Both the position numbers and the translations under genes were made by a program. The notes under the pieces are model-generated. The model did not search any database. It was not told where the DNA came from and saw only the letters and a list, made by a program, of their open reading frames with translations. Positions 54,201 through 60,511 of a stretch of DNA of 60,511 nucleotides are shown one piece after another; within the stretch, counting starts at the first letter, position 1; each line of letters begins with the position of its first letter. Origin of the DNA: Streptacidiphilus carbonis (lineage in GTDB: Bacteria > Actinomycetota > Actinomycetes > Streptomycetales > Streptomycetaceae); the NCBI RefSeq assembly GCF_000787775.1, contig NZ_BBPM01000047.1:1-60511 (forward strand), in the 5' to 3' direction.

Positions 54201-54569
54201 CCGCAGGGTGAGCGCGCTGGTGCTGACGGTCAGCCAGCCGTTGGAGGTGCTGGTGGTGTAGGTGGTCGGCGTGAACGCGGTGCGGCCGATCGCGTTGAAG
54301 GTCGCGCTGTCGGTGAACCTGCCGTCCTGCGCGTACTCCGTGCGGATCAGCGTGGGTGACAGCACCTCGAAGCGCGCCCCGCCGGAGGTCACCGTGGCGA
54401 GCCGATGGACTGCGGCCACCCCGGCCCGCTCCCCCGCTGACGCCGGTCCGGCACCGACCGTCGCCATGGCCGCCATGCTGACGGCCAGTGCGACGACGGT
54501 GGGCCGCCGCCGGAGTAAGCGCATCACGCGCTGCGCTGAGCTTCTTCTCATGGGAGGGCCGCACCCCAT
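51258..54569 (-). CDS. Secreted GH31 glycosidase with two inserted CBM35 modules
   Basis: The 1103-residue product has a signal peptide (LLRRRPTVVALAVSMAAMATVGAGPASA). An N-terminal beta sandwich (50-160) is interrupted by two CBM35-type modules at about 163-292 and 313-440, each starting CEAE and holding TDHTGYxGSGF and WDSW. The catalytic barrel follows, with WWLDWCC (nucleophile D691) and FTGDTSSTW (acid/base D760), and a C-terminal beta domain. Substrate is probably an alpha-glucan or alpha-xyloside polymer; the sequence alone does not decide. A start at 54551 is also possible. It ends before an 18-bp terminator. Confidence 0.88.
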   Translation of the reverse strand: MGCGPPMRRSSAQRVMRLLRRRPTVVALAVSMAAMATVGAGPASAGERAGVAAVHRLATVTSGGARFEVLSPTLIRTEYAQDGRFTDSATFNAIGRTAFTPTTYTTSTSNGWLTVSTSALTLRYQMGSGAFNAQNLSVQLSAGGAPVTATPWQQLTCTLGTLCEAERLSYSGLSTATDHTGYTGSGFLAGFQGTGNSLSADVDVTASGTYQFDTRYANSVGGDGQSTTRTLTLSVDGGASRTLSLPTTANWDSWSLATTSVQLGAGHHTVTLARTATDSGNVNIDSVALVNPGAAYPPASTTAITDCRFAVSCEAEAARLAGSAVVATDHTGYSGSGFVAELNQGSSVAAHLVGVPADGSYALQVRYANGTGGDGLYQTRSATVSAGGTSQALPLPVTGGWDSWQTASVPITLKAGADDLTIGCPAATSCHVNLDTVAVTAAGASAPQPHLALGGYRRSLDGVNGDNGAPATTPGLLYQDGWYLLDDTTSALYDTGTGQVTQRPSHGGTPYQDGYVFGYGHDYQQGLSDLATLTGPAELLPEWAYGVWYSEYIDRTAADYENTILPAFRSEGVPLDVLVTDTDFKSPNTWSGWEIDTAKFADPKAFFDWSASQGLHNTLNIHPSILSSDPQFAQAQATAKGKLQKGGCASAASSGAGDCYTFDFGDPDQLKAYLNLHQTMDQQGNDFWWLDWCCDSSQSSVPGVTPDAWINQQYATDADKSIGRGFVLSRAYGSLQSGGNAALPTGPWADKRTTVHFTGDTSSTWGTLRAEVGYTPGEAAATGMSAISHDIGGHNDTTGLTGSETYTSGGQTLTTHRLPDDLYARWVQLGTFQPIDRLHSNHSDRLPWQYGAAARASADKFLNLRENLVPYTYSLAEQANATGVPVTRPTYLEYPDEPQAYATAGSEFFYGPDMLVAPVTTPGTTSTTSVWFPPGQWTDYFTGQTYTGGTTQSVTTGLDTMPVFVKAGAIIPTRTDDVTSNDQSPLTKVTLTVAAGASGSYTLYEDNGTTTKPGHGATTAIRYQETGTRRTVTISPTCGSFPGQVQSRQWTILLTGVTALASSVSADGSRLSPDDYHFDSTTHTLSVTLPRQSVHRSVTVSFG

Positions 54570-54962
54570 TCCATCGTTGGAATCTCTGTACGTGGCATGA
54601 CATCACACCCCCCGGGCGGTGTCCATGAGTCCGGCGCCAGCTGCGGGGTTCCGATCGTCAGCGCCAGCGGGACGGTCGCCCTGCCATCGCCAGGGCTTCC
54701 AACGTTATTACTGGCGCCTCGGGACCTCGGCGCCGGGGGGATACCGGCGCACCATGGTGTCGAAGTAACAGGCGGGTCTGACCGCAGACGCGGATCCGGA
54801 TCACGCCTCACTGCCCCGGGCGAGGACCCGACCGATCGCGCCGCCCGGGCGCACCTGCAAATGGCTACCGGTAGTTCGTTAAACCGGGCAGTAGCGGGTT
54901 GACGTTTGAGCAGGCCGGTCGTAGAGCGGAGGGAAGGGATACCTCGCCGAGTGGGGGCGTGA

Positions 54963-55366
54963 TGACTGAGCGGCAGGTATGTCCGCCGGGGCCGCTGGAG
55001 GCGTGCGCGGCGCGTTTTGATGACCTGTTCCTCAACCTCGCCCAGCGGCGCGGGTTTCGCGAGTAACTGACCGGGTTGCTGGCGCCGCGCGACCGGAACA
55101 AGACGCTGACCTGCCTGGCCGGGGTCGAACCGGTGGCCAGCGCGGGTCTGGCGAGCGTGCAGCGGCTGCAGAACTTCCTGTCCGAGTCGGGCTGGAACAG
55201 CGACCAGGGTCAACGACCGCCGCCTGGAGCTGCTGCGGGCCGACCCCGCCTGCGCGCCCCATGAGGCCGGGGGTGCTCGTGATCGACGACTCCGGGGACC
55301 GCAAGGACGATACGGCCACCGCGCATGTGGGCCGTCAGTCGCTGGGCCGGTTGGGCAAAACCGACA
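54963..55366 (+). pseudogene. IS701-like transposase remnant with an in-frame stop
   Basis: MTERQVCPPGPLEACAARFDD, FLNLAQRRGFRE, then TAA where Tyr is expected, then LTGLLAPRDRNKTLTCLAG, VQRLQNFLSESGWNSDQ and, after a shift, GVLVIDDSGDRKD with the first catalytic Asp. The match ends near 55366, before the later DDE residues. It is a different IS701 subtype from the 34.5-kb copy. Confidence 0.8.
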
Positions 55367-55367
55367 C

Positions 55368-55553
55368 TTCATCCTCTACCTGGTCATCGCCCTGGTCGAC
55401 CTCAACGTCGTCGAATACACCTCCACCAACCGCCTCCGCGCAATCGACTGGAACGGCAATATGGCCGCCCGCCTGCTCTACTGGCCCACCGTCGCCGTTC
55501 TCCTCCTCGCCACCACAGTGGGCGTCTTCCTCCTCCGAGGCGGCGGCATATGA
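55368..55553 (+). pseudogene. 3' end of a membrane-protein gene
   Basis: The frame FILYLVIALVDLNVVEYTSTNRLRAIDWNG, then LLYWPTVAVLLLATTVGVFLL and a stop at 55551, has a clear membrane helix pair but no start. The IS701 remnant replaces its 5' part. The family is not known to me. Confidence 0.5.
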
Positions 55554-55683
55554 CGTGATGTCGTATCGTCACTGGAACGTGTGATTGCCGATCTCCGCAG
55601 CCCGAGGGGTCCGGGAATGCATCGCTCTTGCCGCAAGGTTGACCGGGCAGACACCCACCTACAACGAGCGGGGGACCAGCAAG

Positions 55684-56322
55684 GTGACGCAGGCGAGAGA
55701 GCTCTACCTGAGCGTGGCGGACACGGCAGCGAGACTGCTGGCCGCTCCGGAAGTGGCAGATCGCTGGCGCCGGCCATCCTCCCTGGCGAAGCTCAGCGTC
55801 CAGGGGCTGGCGGGGCACCTGGCTGGGCAGGTCTTCTTCGTTCCCGCGGTGCTCGCGGACCCAGTGCCGACCGAGCCCGCAGTCTCGATCCACGAGTACT
55901 ACGCGCGAGTCAGCTGGATCGGCTCGGACCTCAACACCCCGTTCAACCAAGCCATCCGGTCCGGCGGCGAGGAAGAGGCAAGCGAGGGTCCAGCCGCGCT
56001 TGCCGAGCGAGTTGCCGCCTGCGTCGAGGAACTGCGCGCCACCCTCCCCGCCAGTCCGGATCGCCCGGTTCGCCGCCCCACCTGGGGCCCGTGGTCGATC
56101 AGCCTCGACGACTTCATCACCAGCCGGCTCTTGGAACTCGTGCTCCACTCCGACGACCTAGCGCACAGCGTCGGGCTGCCGACCCCACAGTTCCCGGCCC
56201 CCGCCGTCGAAACCGTCGTGGACCTGCTGTCCCGGATCGCCTTGAGGCGGCACGGCGCGACCAATGTCCTGCGCGCACTGAGCCGCAGCGAACGCGCACC
56301 TCTTTCCATATCGGCGTTCTAG
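55684..56322 (+). CDS. Maleylpyruvate isomerase N-terminal domain (mycothiol/DinB-like) protein
   Basis: GTG at 55684 (VTQARELYLSVADTAARLL) has GGGGGA 8-9 nt upstream and gives 212 residues. The four-helix-bundle blocks SLAKLSVQGLAGHLAGQVFF, YARVSWIGSDLN and DDFITSRLLELVLHSDDLAHSVG resemble actinobacterial maleylpyruvate isomerase/DinB-like proteins, several of which use mycothiol. The metal-binding His residues GHL and LHSDD are present. The substrate is unknown. It stands alone. Confidence 0.75.
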   Translation: MTQARELYLSVADTAARLLAAPEVADRWRRPSSLAKLSVQGLAGHLAGQVFFVPAVLADPVPTEPAVSIHEYYARVSWIGSDLNTPFNQAIRSGGEEEASEGPAALAERVAACVEELRATLPASPDRPVRRPTWGPWSISLDDFITSRLLELVLHSDDLAHSVGLPTPQFPAPAVETVVDLLSRIALRRHGATNVLRALSRSERAPLSISAF

Positions 56323-56373
56323 CACAAGCACCAAAACCCGCCGAAAGCGCACTTACCGCCCCCTAAGAGGACG

Positions 56374-56700
56374 TTAAGTCCGTTTCTGGTAGCGGCCGCG
56401 TCCGGGTTGGTCGAGGAGTCCCTGACGGACGAGTCGTCCCAGGCGGGAGCGGGTGACGTTGATGGAGGGCTCGTCGGTGGGCAGCTCAAGGAGTCGGTGG
56501 AGGTCGTGCACCCGGAAGACCTGCCCGGGGTGCTCGTTGAAGGCGGTCACGATGCGCTGGTAGATGGTGGCGGGCTCCTCGGCGGTCGGTTCGCCGTCGG
56601 CCGGGGTGAGGCTGTCAATGACCTTCCGGGTGGTGTCGATCTCGGCGAGGCGGTGCGCCTGCCGAGAAGTACATCCGCACAGGTCACCCGTACTAGCCAT
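56374..56700 (-). CDS. Small winged-helix-like hypothetical protein
   Basis: ATG at 56700 (MASTGDLCGCTSRQAHRLAE) with GAGG close upstream gives 108 residues. The C-terminal part, TIYQRIVTAFNEHPGQVFRVHDLHRLLELPTD and RSRLGRLVRQGLLDQPGRGRYQ, looks like a winged helix. Similar short proteins are common in Streptomyces near mobile elements. It converges with the previous gene. Function is inferred only at fold level. Confidence 0.55.
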   Translation of the reverse strand: MASTGDLCGCTSRQAHRLAEIDTTRKVIDSLTPADGEPTAEEPATIYQRIVTAFNEHPGQVFRVHDLHRLLELPTDEPSINVTRSRLGRLVRQGLLDQPGRGRYQKRT

Positions 56701-56735
56701 CGTCCTCGGCGGTCCCAGCACAATGATCAACTGCG

Positions 56736-56936
56736 GTGCTGAAACTGACCTACGTCGCCGTCACCAAGGCCTTCGCCCTGCTACGCCTGCTACCGATGAG
56801 CGACCGCGACAAGGATGCCGAGATCCCTGCCCCGCGCCACCAGCTCACCGTCCTGCAATGCCAACTCGGCCGCGAGCGAACCAAGTTCGCCGCACCGGAC
56901 CGGGCCCACCTCGCTGCACGAGACTTCGAGACCCAC
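56736..56936 (+). pseudogene. Integrase-type (IS481/IS3-like) transposase N-terminal fragment
   Basis: VLKLTYVAVTKAFALLRLLPMSDRDKDAEI, RHQLTVLQCQL and FAAPDRAHLAA match the N-terminus of a family of integrase-core proteins common in Streptomyces (LTYLGVTNAFAMLRLLPMSDRDKDAEILALRHQ). The match ends before the rve core. Confidence 0.75.
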
Positions 56937-56976
56937 TCTCGTTCAGGGCCCCCACCACCAGATCTTCTGCGTCTCT

Positions 56977-57618
56977 TCAGTGCCCGGTCGGGTTCGCCGC
57001 TCTCAGTGTGTCCATCGCCTGGTCGAGGAGTACGGACAGCGGGATCGTCCCGTCGACGGCCCTCCAGGTGTCGGCGGCGGCGTCGAGGCAGGAGATCGCC
57101 GACGCTACGAGGGCCCGGGCGCGGAGGTCGCCCGCGGGGTCCGTGTCACCGCCGAGCCGGCGGGCAATCTCTGGCGCCAGGATGCTCTGCCAACCCTGCT
57201 CCTTCTCCCATTGACGCGTCATCAGGGAGCAGGCGTCGCTGAACAGCTGCATCAGGTTCATCGACGGCTCGGACTCGTCGACTCGCGGCTGGGCGACCAG
57301 GTCGAAGGCCCGGCGCAACGCTTCCCAGGGCCGCTCGCTCTCGGGGCGGGCGGCGAGCGCGGCGGCGACCTCGTGGCCGAACTCGGCCATCTTGCCAAGG
57401 ACGAGTTCCTCCTTGGTGCCGAAGTACCGGAAGAACGTCGTGCGCGACAGACCCGCCTCGGCGGCGATCTGCTCGACGGTCGTGTTGTCGAAACCCTGCT
57501 CGGCGAAGAGCCGGAACGCGACCTCGCTGACCTCGGCCCGCATCGCGGCTCGGGTCCGCTCACGCAGCGACGCGGACGTGGCGCCACGGGCGGATGCAGT
57601 CCTGGATGTCTCAGCCAT
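56977..57618 (-). CDS. TetR-family transcriptional regulator
   Basis: From ATG at 57618 (MAETSRTASARG) the product has 213 residues: helix-turn-helix VAFRLFAEQGFDNTTVEQIAAEAGLSRTTFFRYFGTKEEL and a C-terminal ligand domain of the TetR_C type with a Met-rich helix (LMQLFSDACSLMTRQWEKEQG). It is divergent from a short-chain dehydrogenase gene. An imperfect palindrome at 57644-57658 between them is its probable site. Confidence 0.92.
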   Translation of the reverse strand: MAETSRTASARGATSASLRERTRAAMRAEVSEVAFRLFAEQGFDNTTVEQIAAEAGLSRTTFFRYFGTKEELVLGKMAEFGHEVAAALAARPESERPWEALRRAFDLVAQPRVDESEPSMNLMQLFSDACSLMTRQWEKEQGWQSILAPEIARRLGGDTDPAGDLRARALVASAISCLDAAADTWRAVDGTIPLSVLLDQAMDTLRAANPTGH

Positions 57619-57643
57619 GCCACGAGTGTACACAGGACCGAAG

Positions 57644-57658
57644 TGGTACTAAGTTCCA
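57644..57658. promoter_or_regulatory. TetR operator candidate
   Basis: TGGTAC and GTTCCA flank TAA, an imperfect inverted repeat (5 of 6 pairs), in the 92-bp gap between the TetR gene and the SDR gene. Confidence 0.45.
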
Positions 57659-57710
57659 TCTTGGTCTATCGTTCCTTATGTTGACTTCGTTCCATCGTAG
57701 GGATACCTCC

Positions 57711-58535
57711 ATGAGCAAGATCTGGTTCATCACCGGCTCCTCCCGCGGCCTGGGCCGCAAGTTCGCCCAGGCGGCGCTCTCGCGCGGCGACAAGGTCGCG
57801 GCGACGGCCCGTGATGCCGACTCCCTGGCAGACCTGGTCGCCGCCTACGGCGACGCGGTTCTGCCGCTGACCCTGGATGTCACGGACAAGGCCGCCGTGA
57901 CCGCGGCCGTGCGGCGGGCCCACGAGCACTTCGGGCGGCTGGACGCGGTCGTCAACAACGCCGGCAGCGGTGTGTCCGGGATGGTGGAGGAGCTCTCCGA
58001 GCACGACGTCCGCGCCCAGTTCGAGACGGACCTGTTCGGCGCCCTGTGGGTGACCCAGGCGGCACTGCCGTACCTGCGCGCTCAGGGCAGCGGTCACCTC
58101 GTCATGGTGTCGAGCATGCTCGCCCACACGACCACCTCCCCCACGATGGGCGCCTACACCGCGTCGAAGGCGGCCGTGGAGGGCTTCGCCGACGCCCTGG
58201 CCCAGGAAGTCGCCGCCTTCGGCATCAAGGTCACCGTCGTCGAGCCCGGCCCGTTCAAGACCGACCTCGCCGGCTCCGTCGTGCAGGCCGAACCGCTGGC
58301 CGCCTACGACGGCCTCCGGGAGGCGGTCATGGCCAACCTCACCGCCACGCCGCAGCCCGCTCCGCACGGTGTCGGCCCGGCGCTGCTGAAGGTCGTCGAC
58401 GCCGACAACCCCCCGCTGCGCGTTTTCTTCGGCACTCTCCCCCACCAGATCGTCCCGCAGGTCTACGCCGAGCGACTCAAGACCTGGGAGGAATGGGCCG
58501 AGCTGTCCGCCGCGGCCGAGACCGGCCAGGGCTGA
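57711..58535 (+). CDS. Short-chain dehydrogenase/reductase (classical SDR)
   Basis: The 274-residue product starts MSKIWFITGSSRGLGRKFA, with the TGxxxGxG cofactor loop, NNAG, the catalytic Ser in MVSSM and YTASK. The tail resembles oxidoreductases that act on ketones or aldehydes of unknown origin. It is next to its likely TetR repressor and about 250 nt before a second SDR gene, so the two may respond together. Confidence 0.92.
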   Translation: MSKIWFITGSSRGLGRKFAQAALSRGDKVAATARDADSLADLVAAYGDAVLPLTLDVTDKAAVTAAVRRAHEHFGRLDAVVNNAGSGVSGMVEELSEHDVRAQFETDLFGALWVTQAALPYLRAQGSGHLVMVSSMLAHTTTSPTMGAYTASKAAVEGFADALAQEVAAFGIKVTVVEPGPFKTDLAGSVVQAEPLAAYDGLREAVMANLTATPQPAPHGVGPALLKVVDADNPPLRVFFGTLPHQIVPQVYAERLKTWEEWAELSAAAETGQG

Positions 58536-58784
58536 AGAAGCCCCGACCGGACCGCTGCCGCGCGCCCGCCTTCCGGGTGGTGAACGTGGACACCACCCGG
58601 ACCTACCTGAACGAGAGCCACGCGAGGACAACGTGGCCCACTCGGAGCACGCAACCGGCGCCGCCGCGCCGGCAAAGCGTGCACAGGCAACTCAAGCAGA
58701 CACAACAGACCGCCGGTTCCCGGCGTTCGACATCCGGCAGACCTCCGGCCCGTCGTGGGCCCGGAGCCGACACAGGAGCACGAC

Positions 58785-59717
58785 ATGAATGAGAAGTGGA
58801 CCGAGCGGGACATCCCCGGACAGAAGGGCCGGACAGCGGTCATCACCGGTGCCAACACCGGCCTCGGTTTCGAGACCGCCCGGGCTCTCGCGGAACGAGG
58901 AGCGTCCGTCGTCCTGGCCGTGCGGGACATCGGCAGGGGCGAGCAGGCGGCCTCCCGGATCCGGGGCACCGCACGGGGCGCCGACGTCACCGTCCAGGAA
59001 CTGGACCTGTCCTCCCTGGAGTCGGTCCGCGCCGCCTCGGCCGCGCTGCACGCCGAACTTCCGCGGATCGACCTGCTGATCAACAACGCCGGAATCGTGC
59101 AACCGCCGAAGAGGACCACGCGGGACGGCTTCGAGCTGCAGTTGGGCACCAACCACCTGGGTCATTTCGCCCTCACCGGGCTGCTGCTGGACCTGCTGTT
59201 GCCCGTGCCGGGCTCCCGGGTGGTGACCATCAGCAGCCTCATGGCCAGCACGATCAACTTCGATGACCTGCAGTCGGAGCGTTCATACGACCGGACAGGG
59301 GCATACGGGCAGTCCAAGCTCGCCAACCTGATGTTCTCCTACGAGCTGCAACGCCGCCTCGCGCCGCACGGCACCACCGTCTCCCTCGCCGCCCACCCCG
59401 GAGTGGCCCGTACCGATGCGCCCACGCGCAACGTCTCTCCCGTGATGCGTCTGGTCTTCACCCTGGTCGCGCCCGCGATAAGCCAGGCACCGGCCATGGC
59501 CGCGCTCCCGACACTGCGGGCCGCCACTGACCCCGCCGCCCTGGGGGGCCAGTACTACGGCCCCGACGGGAGGGGCCAGTACAAGGGCCACCCCCAGGTG
59601 GTCACCTCCAACGCGGCCTCCTACGACGCGGCCGACCAGCAGCGCCTGTGGACGATCTCCGAAGACCTCACTGACGTGAAGTTCCCCGACCTGGTCAGCT
59701 CACCGCACCGTTCCTGA
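58785..59717 (+). CDS. Short-chain dehydrogenase/reductase (retinol-dehydrogenase-like)
   Basis: ATG at 58785 with AGGAG 6 nt upstream gives 310 residues. TGANTGLGFETARAL, NNAGIVQPP, TNHLGHFALTGLLL and YGQSKLANLMFSYEL are typical of the extended-loop SDRs close to eukaryotic RDH/WWOX enzymes. A bacterial substrate is not known. It follows the first SDR on the same strand. Confidence 0.92.
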   Translation: MNEKWTERDIPGQKGRTAVITGANTGLGFETARALAERGASVVLAVRDIGRGEQAASRIRGTARGADVTVQELDLSSLESVRAASAALHAELPRIDLLINNAGIVQPPKRTTRDGFELQLGTNHLGHFALTGLLLDLLLPVPGSRVVTISSLMASTINFDDLQSERSYDRTGAYGQSKLANLMFSYELQRRLAPHGTTVSLAAHPGVARTDAPTRNVSPVMRLVFTLVAPAISQAPAMAALPTLRAATDPAALGGQYYGPDGRGQYKGHPQVVTSNAASYDAADQQRLWTISEDLTDVKFPDLVSSPHRS

Positions 59718-59724
59718 CGCCCCT

Positions 59725-60441
59725 TCAGGAGACGCGCGTGATCCCTCGCAGCACGTGGGGCGTCGGCCGTTCGTCATCCCAGCCACCGTGTCCCTGCTCC
59801 GGCCGCGCTCGCGGCTGCCCCTCCTGCTCGCCGTCGTCATCGTCGTCGAGGTCGGGCGCGTCCGGTCGCGGAGTGGCCGCAGGGCGCCGGACGCCGGGGT
59901 GGAGGCCCGGAAGTTGTAGCGGCCCGGGCAGTTGAGGTTTTTTGTGCTTGAGCGGGGACAGCTTGGCCACGTCCTCGTCCTTGATGTCGTGGCCCTCGGC
60001 GCGGACCTGGGCGACGGCGTCGTCGATGTAGCGGGCCGTCCAGAGCACTACGGCGTTCAGGACCAGGCCGAGCGCGCCGAACTGGTCCTCCATCCCGTCG
60101 CGGTACGCCTGGTGGATGGTGCCCTTCTTGCCGTGGCGGATGTCCCGGGCGAGCTTGTGGCGGGCTTCCTGGACGGTGAGCTGCTTGTGCATCTGCCTGC
60201 GGTAGGCGTCGTCCATGGGGTCGACGACTGCCAACACCGCCAGGGCGGCCGGCGGGCCGCCGCAGCTGGTCCGGATGCAGGCCATGGCGCTGCCGGACGA
60301 GGTGGTGGACGGCCTGTTCATCAGCGGCTCGCGTCGGTATCCCCACCCCGGATTCTCGTCCACGAGCCGCAGCACCAGTGCCCGGATGTCGGCTCCGGCC
60401 AGCCGGGCGACCACATTGCCGCGACCGCGCGCCCGACTCAC
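59725..60441 (-). pseudogene. tnpA: Tn3-family transposase C-terminal fragment fused to integrase debris
   Basis: Residues from about 60222 down to 59932 read DPMDDAYRRQMHKQLTVQEARHKLARD, GLVLNAVVLWTARYIDDAV and DIKDEDVAKLSPLKHKK, the end of Tn3 TnpA; the tail after that is out of frame with the expected LGRYNF. The upstream part (ADIRALVLRLVDENPGWGYRRE) resembles an integrase-core N-terminus and not Tn3. The frame is open further upstream through a 9-bp repeat to the window edge. Confidence 0.8.
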
Positions 60442-60452
60442 CCGACCACCGG

Positions 60453-60511
60453 CTCCACTGGTCTCACTGGTCTCACTGGTCTCACTGCTCTCACAGCTCT
60501 CACTGCTCTCA
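60453..60511. repeat. 9-bp tandem repeat at the window end
   Basis: About 6.5 copies of TCTCACTGG/TCTCACTGC run to the last base and may continue. On the minus strand the repeat is in frame with the transposase fragment and encodes Ser/Glu/Thr-rich triplets. Confidence 0.8.

Noticed and set aside
60453-60511. Tandem repeat as a CRISPR array
   Set aside because: The unit is only 9 bp and there are no spacers or cas genes.

Overview
The window reads as chromosome from a high-GC filamentous actinomycete, most likely a Streptomycetaceae member (Streptomyces, Kitasatospora or Streptacidiphilus). The basis is GC-rich third positions, GTG starts, 1-4 nt operon overlaps, secreted glycosidases with lectin or CBM modules, many LacI-type sugar regulators, and IS types common in that family. 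The genus is inferred, not proven.

The region is accessory in character: functional islands sit between broken transposable elements. From left to right: (1) 1-3.0 kb holds the start of a WXG-type protein that runs off the edge, an IS3 remnant, a DUF3885 protein and a broken AAA ATPase of the ExeA/TniB type. (2) 3.1-9.0 kb is an arabinan/galactan island: a secreted GH93-like exo-arabinanase with lectin modules, a LacI regulator and a divergent GH42 beta-galactosidase. (3) 9.1-12.3 kb has an IS5 scrap, a frameshifted HEAT-repeat protein, and an ISL3 transposase remnant fused to the 3' end of a dnaE2 gene. (4) 13.2-21.5 kb is a compact sugar-catabolic operon (binding protein, two permeases, secreted toroid-type protein, Gfo/Idh/MocA oxidoreductase, DUF6807 protein) with a divergent LacI regulator and a repeated 12-bp operator. 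(5) 22.0-25.5 kb encodes a glycine-betaine/choline-type ABC importer whose permease is fused to two binding domains. (6) 25.8-32.8 kb mixes an IS630 remnant, small hypothetical proteins, ligA and UDP-sugar dehydrogenase scraps, and a PadR/membrane-protein pair. (7) 32.9-35.8 kb is an IS701-like element with 23-bp inverted ends that holds two extra genes. (8) 36.0-37.5 kb is a secreted GH54 arabinofuranosidase behind a LacI-type operator. (9) 38.2-39.7 kb is a divergent F420-type oxidoreductase/MarR pair. (10) 40.5-47.1 kb is a LacI, ABC transporter and alpha-xylosidase (YicI-type GH31) operon. (11) 47.2-50.9 kb contains Tn3 debris, an SRPBCC fragment, a lipoprotein, DUF302 and DUF1918 genes, and a phosphoribosyltransferase-dienelactone hydrolase fusion. 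(12) 51.2-54.6 kb is a large secreted GH31 enzyme with two inserted CBM35 modules. (13) 55-60.5 kb has IS701 and integrase scraps, a maleylpyruvate-isomerase-like protein, a TetR regulator with two short-chain dehydrogenases, and a Tn3 transposase fragment that ends in a 9-bp tandem repeat.

Together the genes suggest degradation of plant cell-wall polysaccharide. GH93, GH54 and GH42 can strip arabinan and galactan side chains outside or inside the cell. The 41-47 kb operon would import and cut alpha-xylosides such as isoprimeverose from xyloglucan. The 13-21 kb operon imports an unknown sugar and probably oxidises it. Several genes carry single-base frameshifts, so sequencing error and real decay both need to be kept in mind. 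No tRNA, rRNA or CRISPR array was seen.
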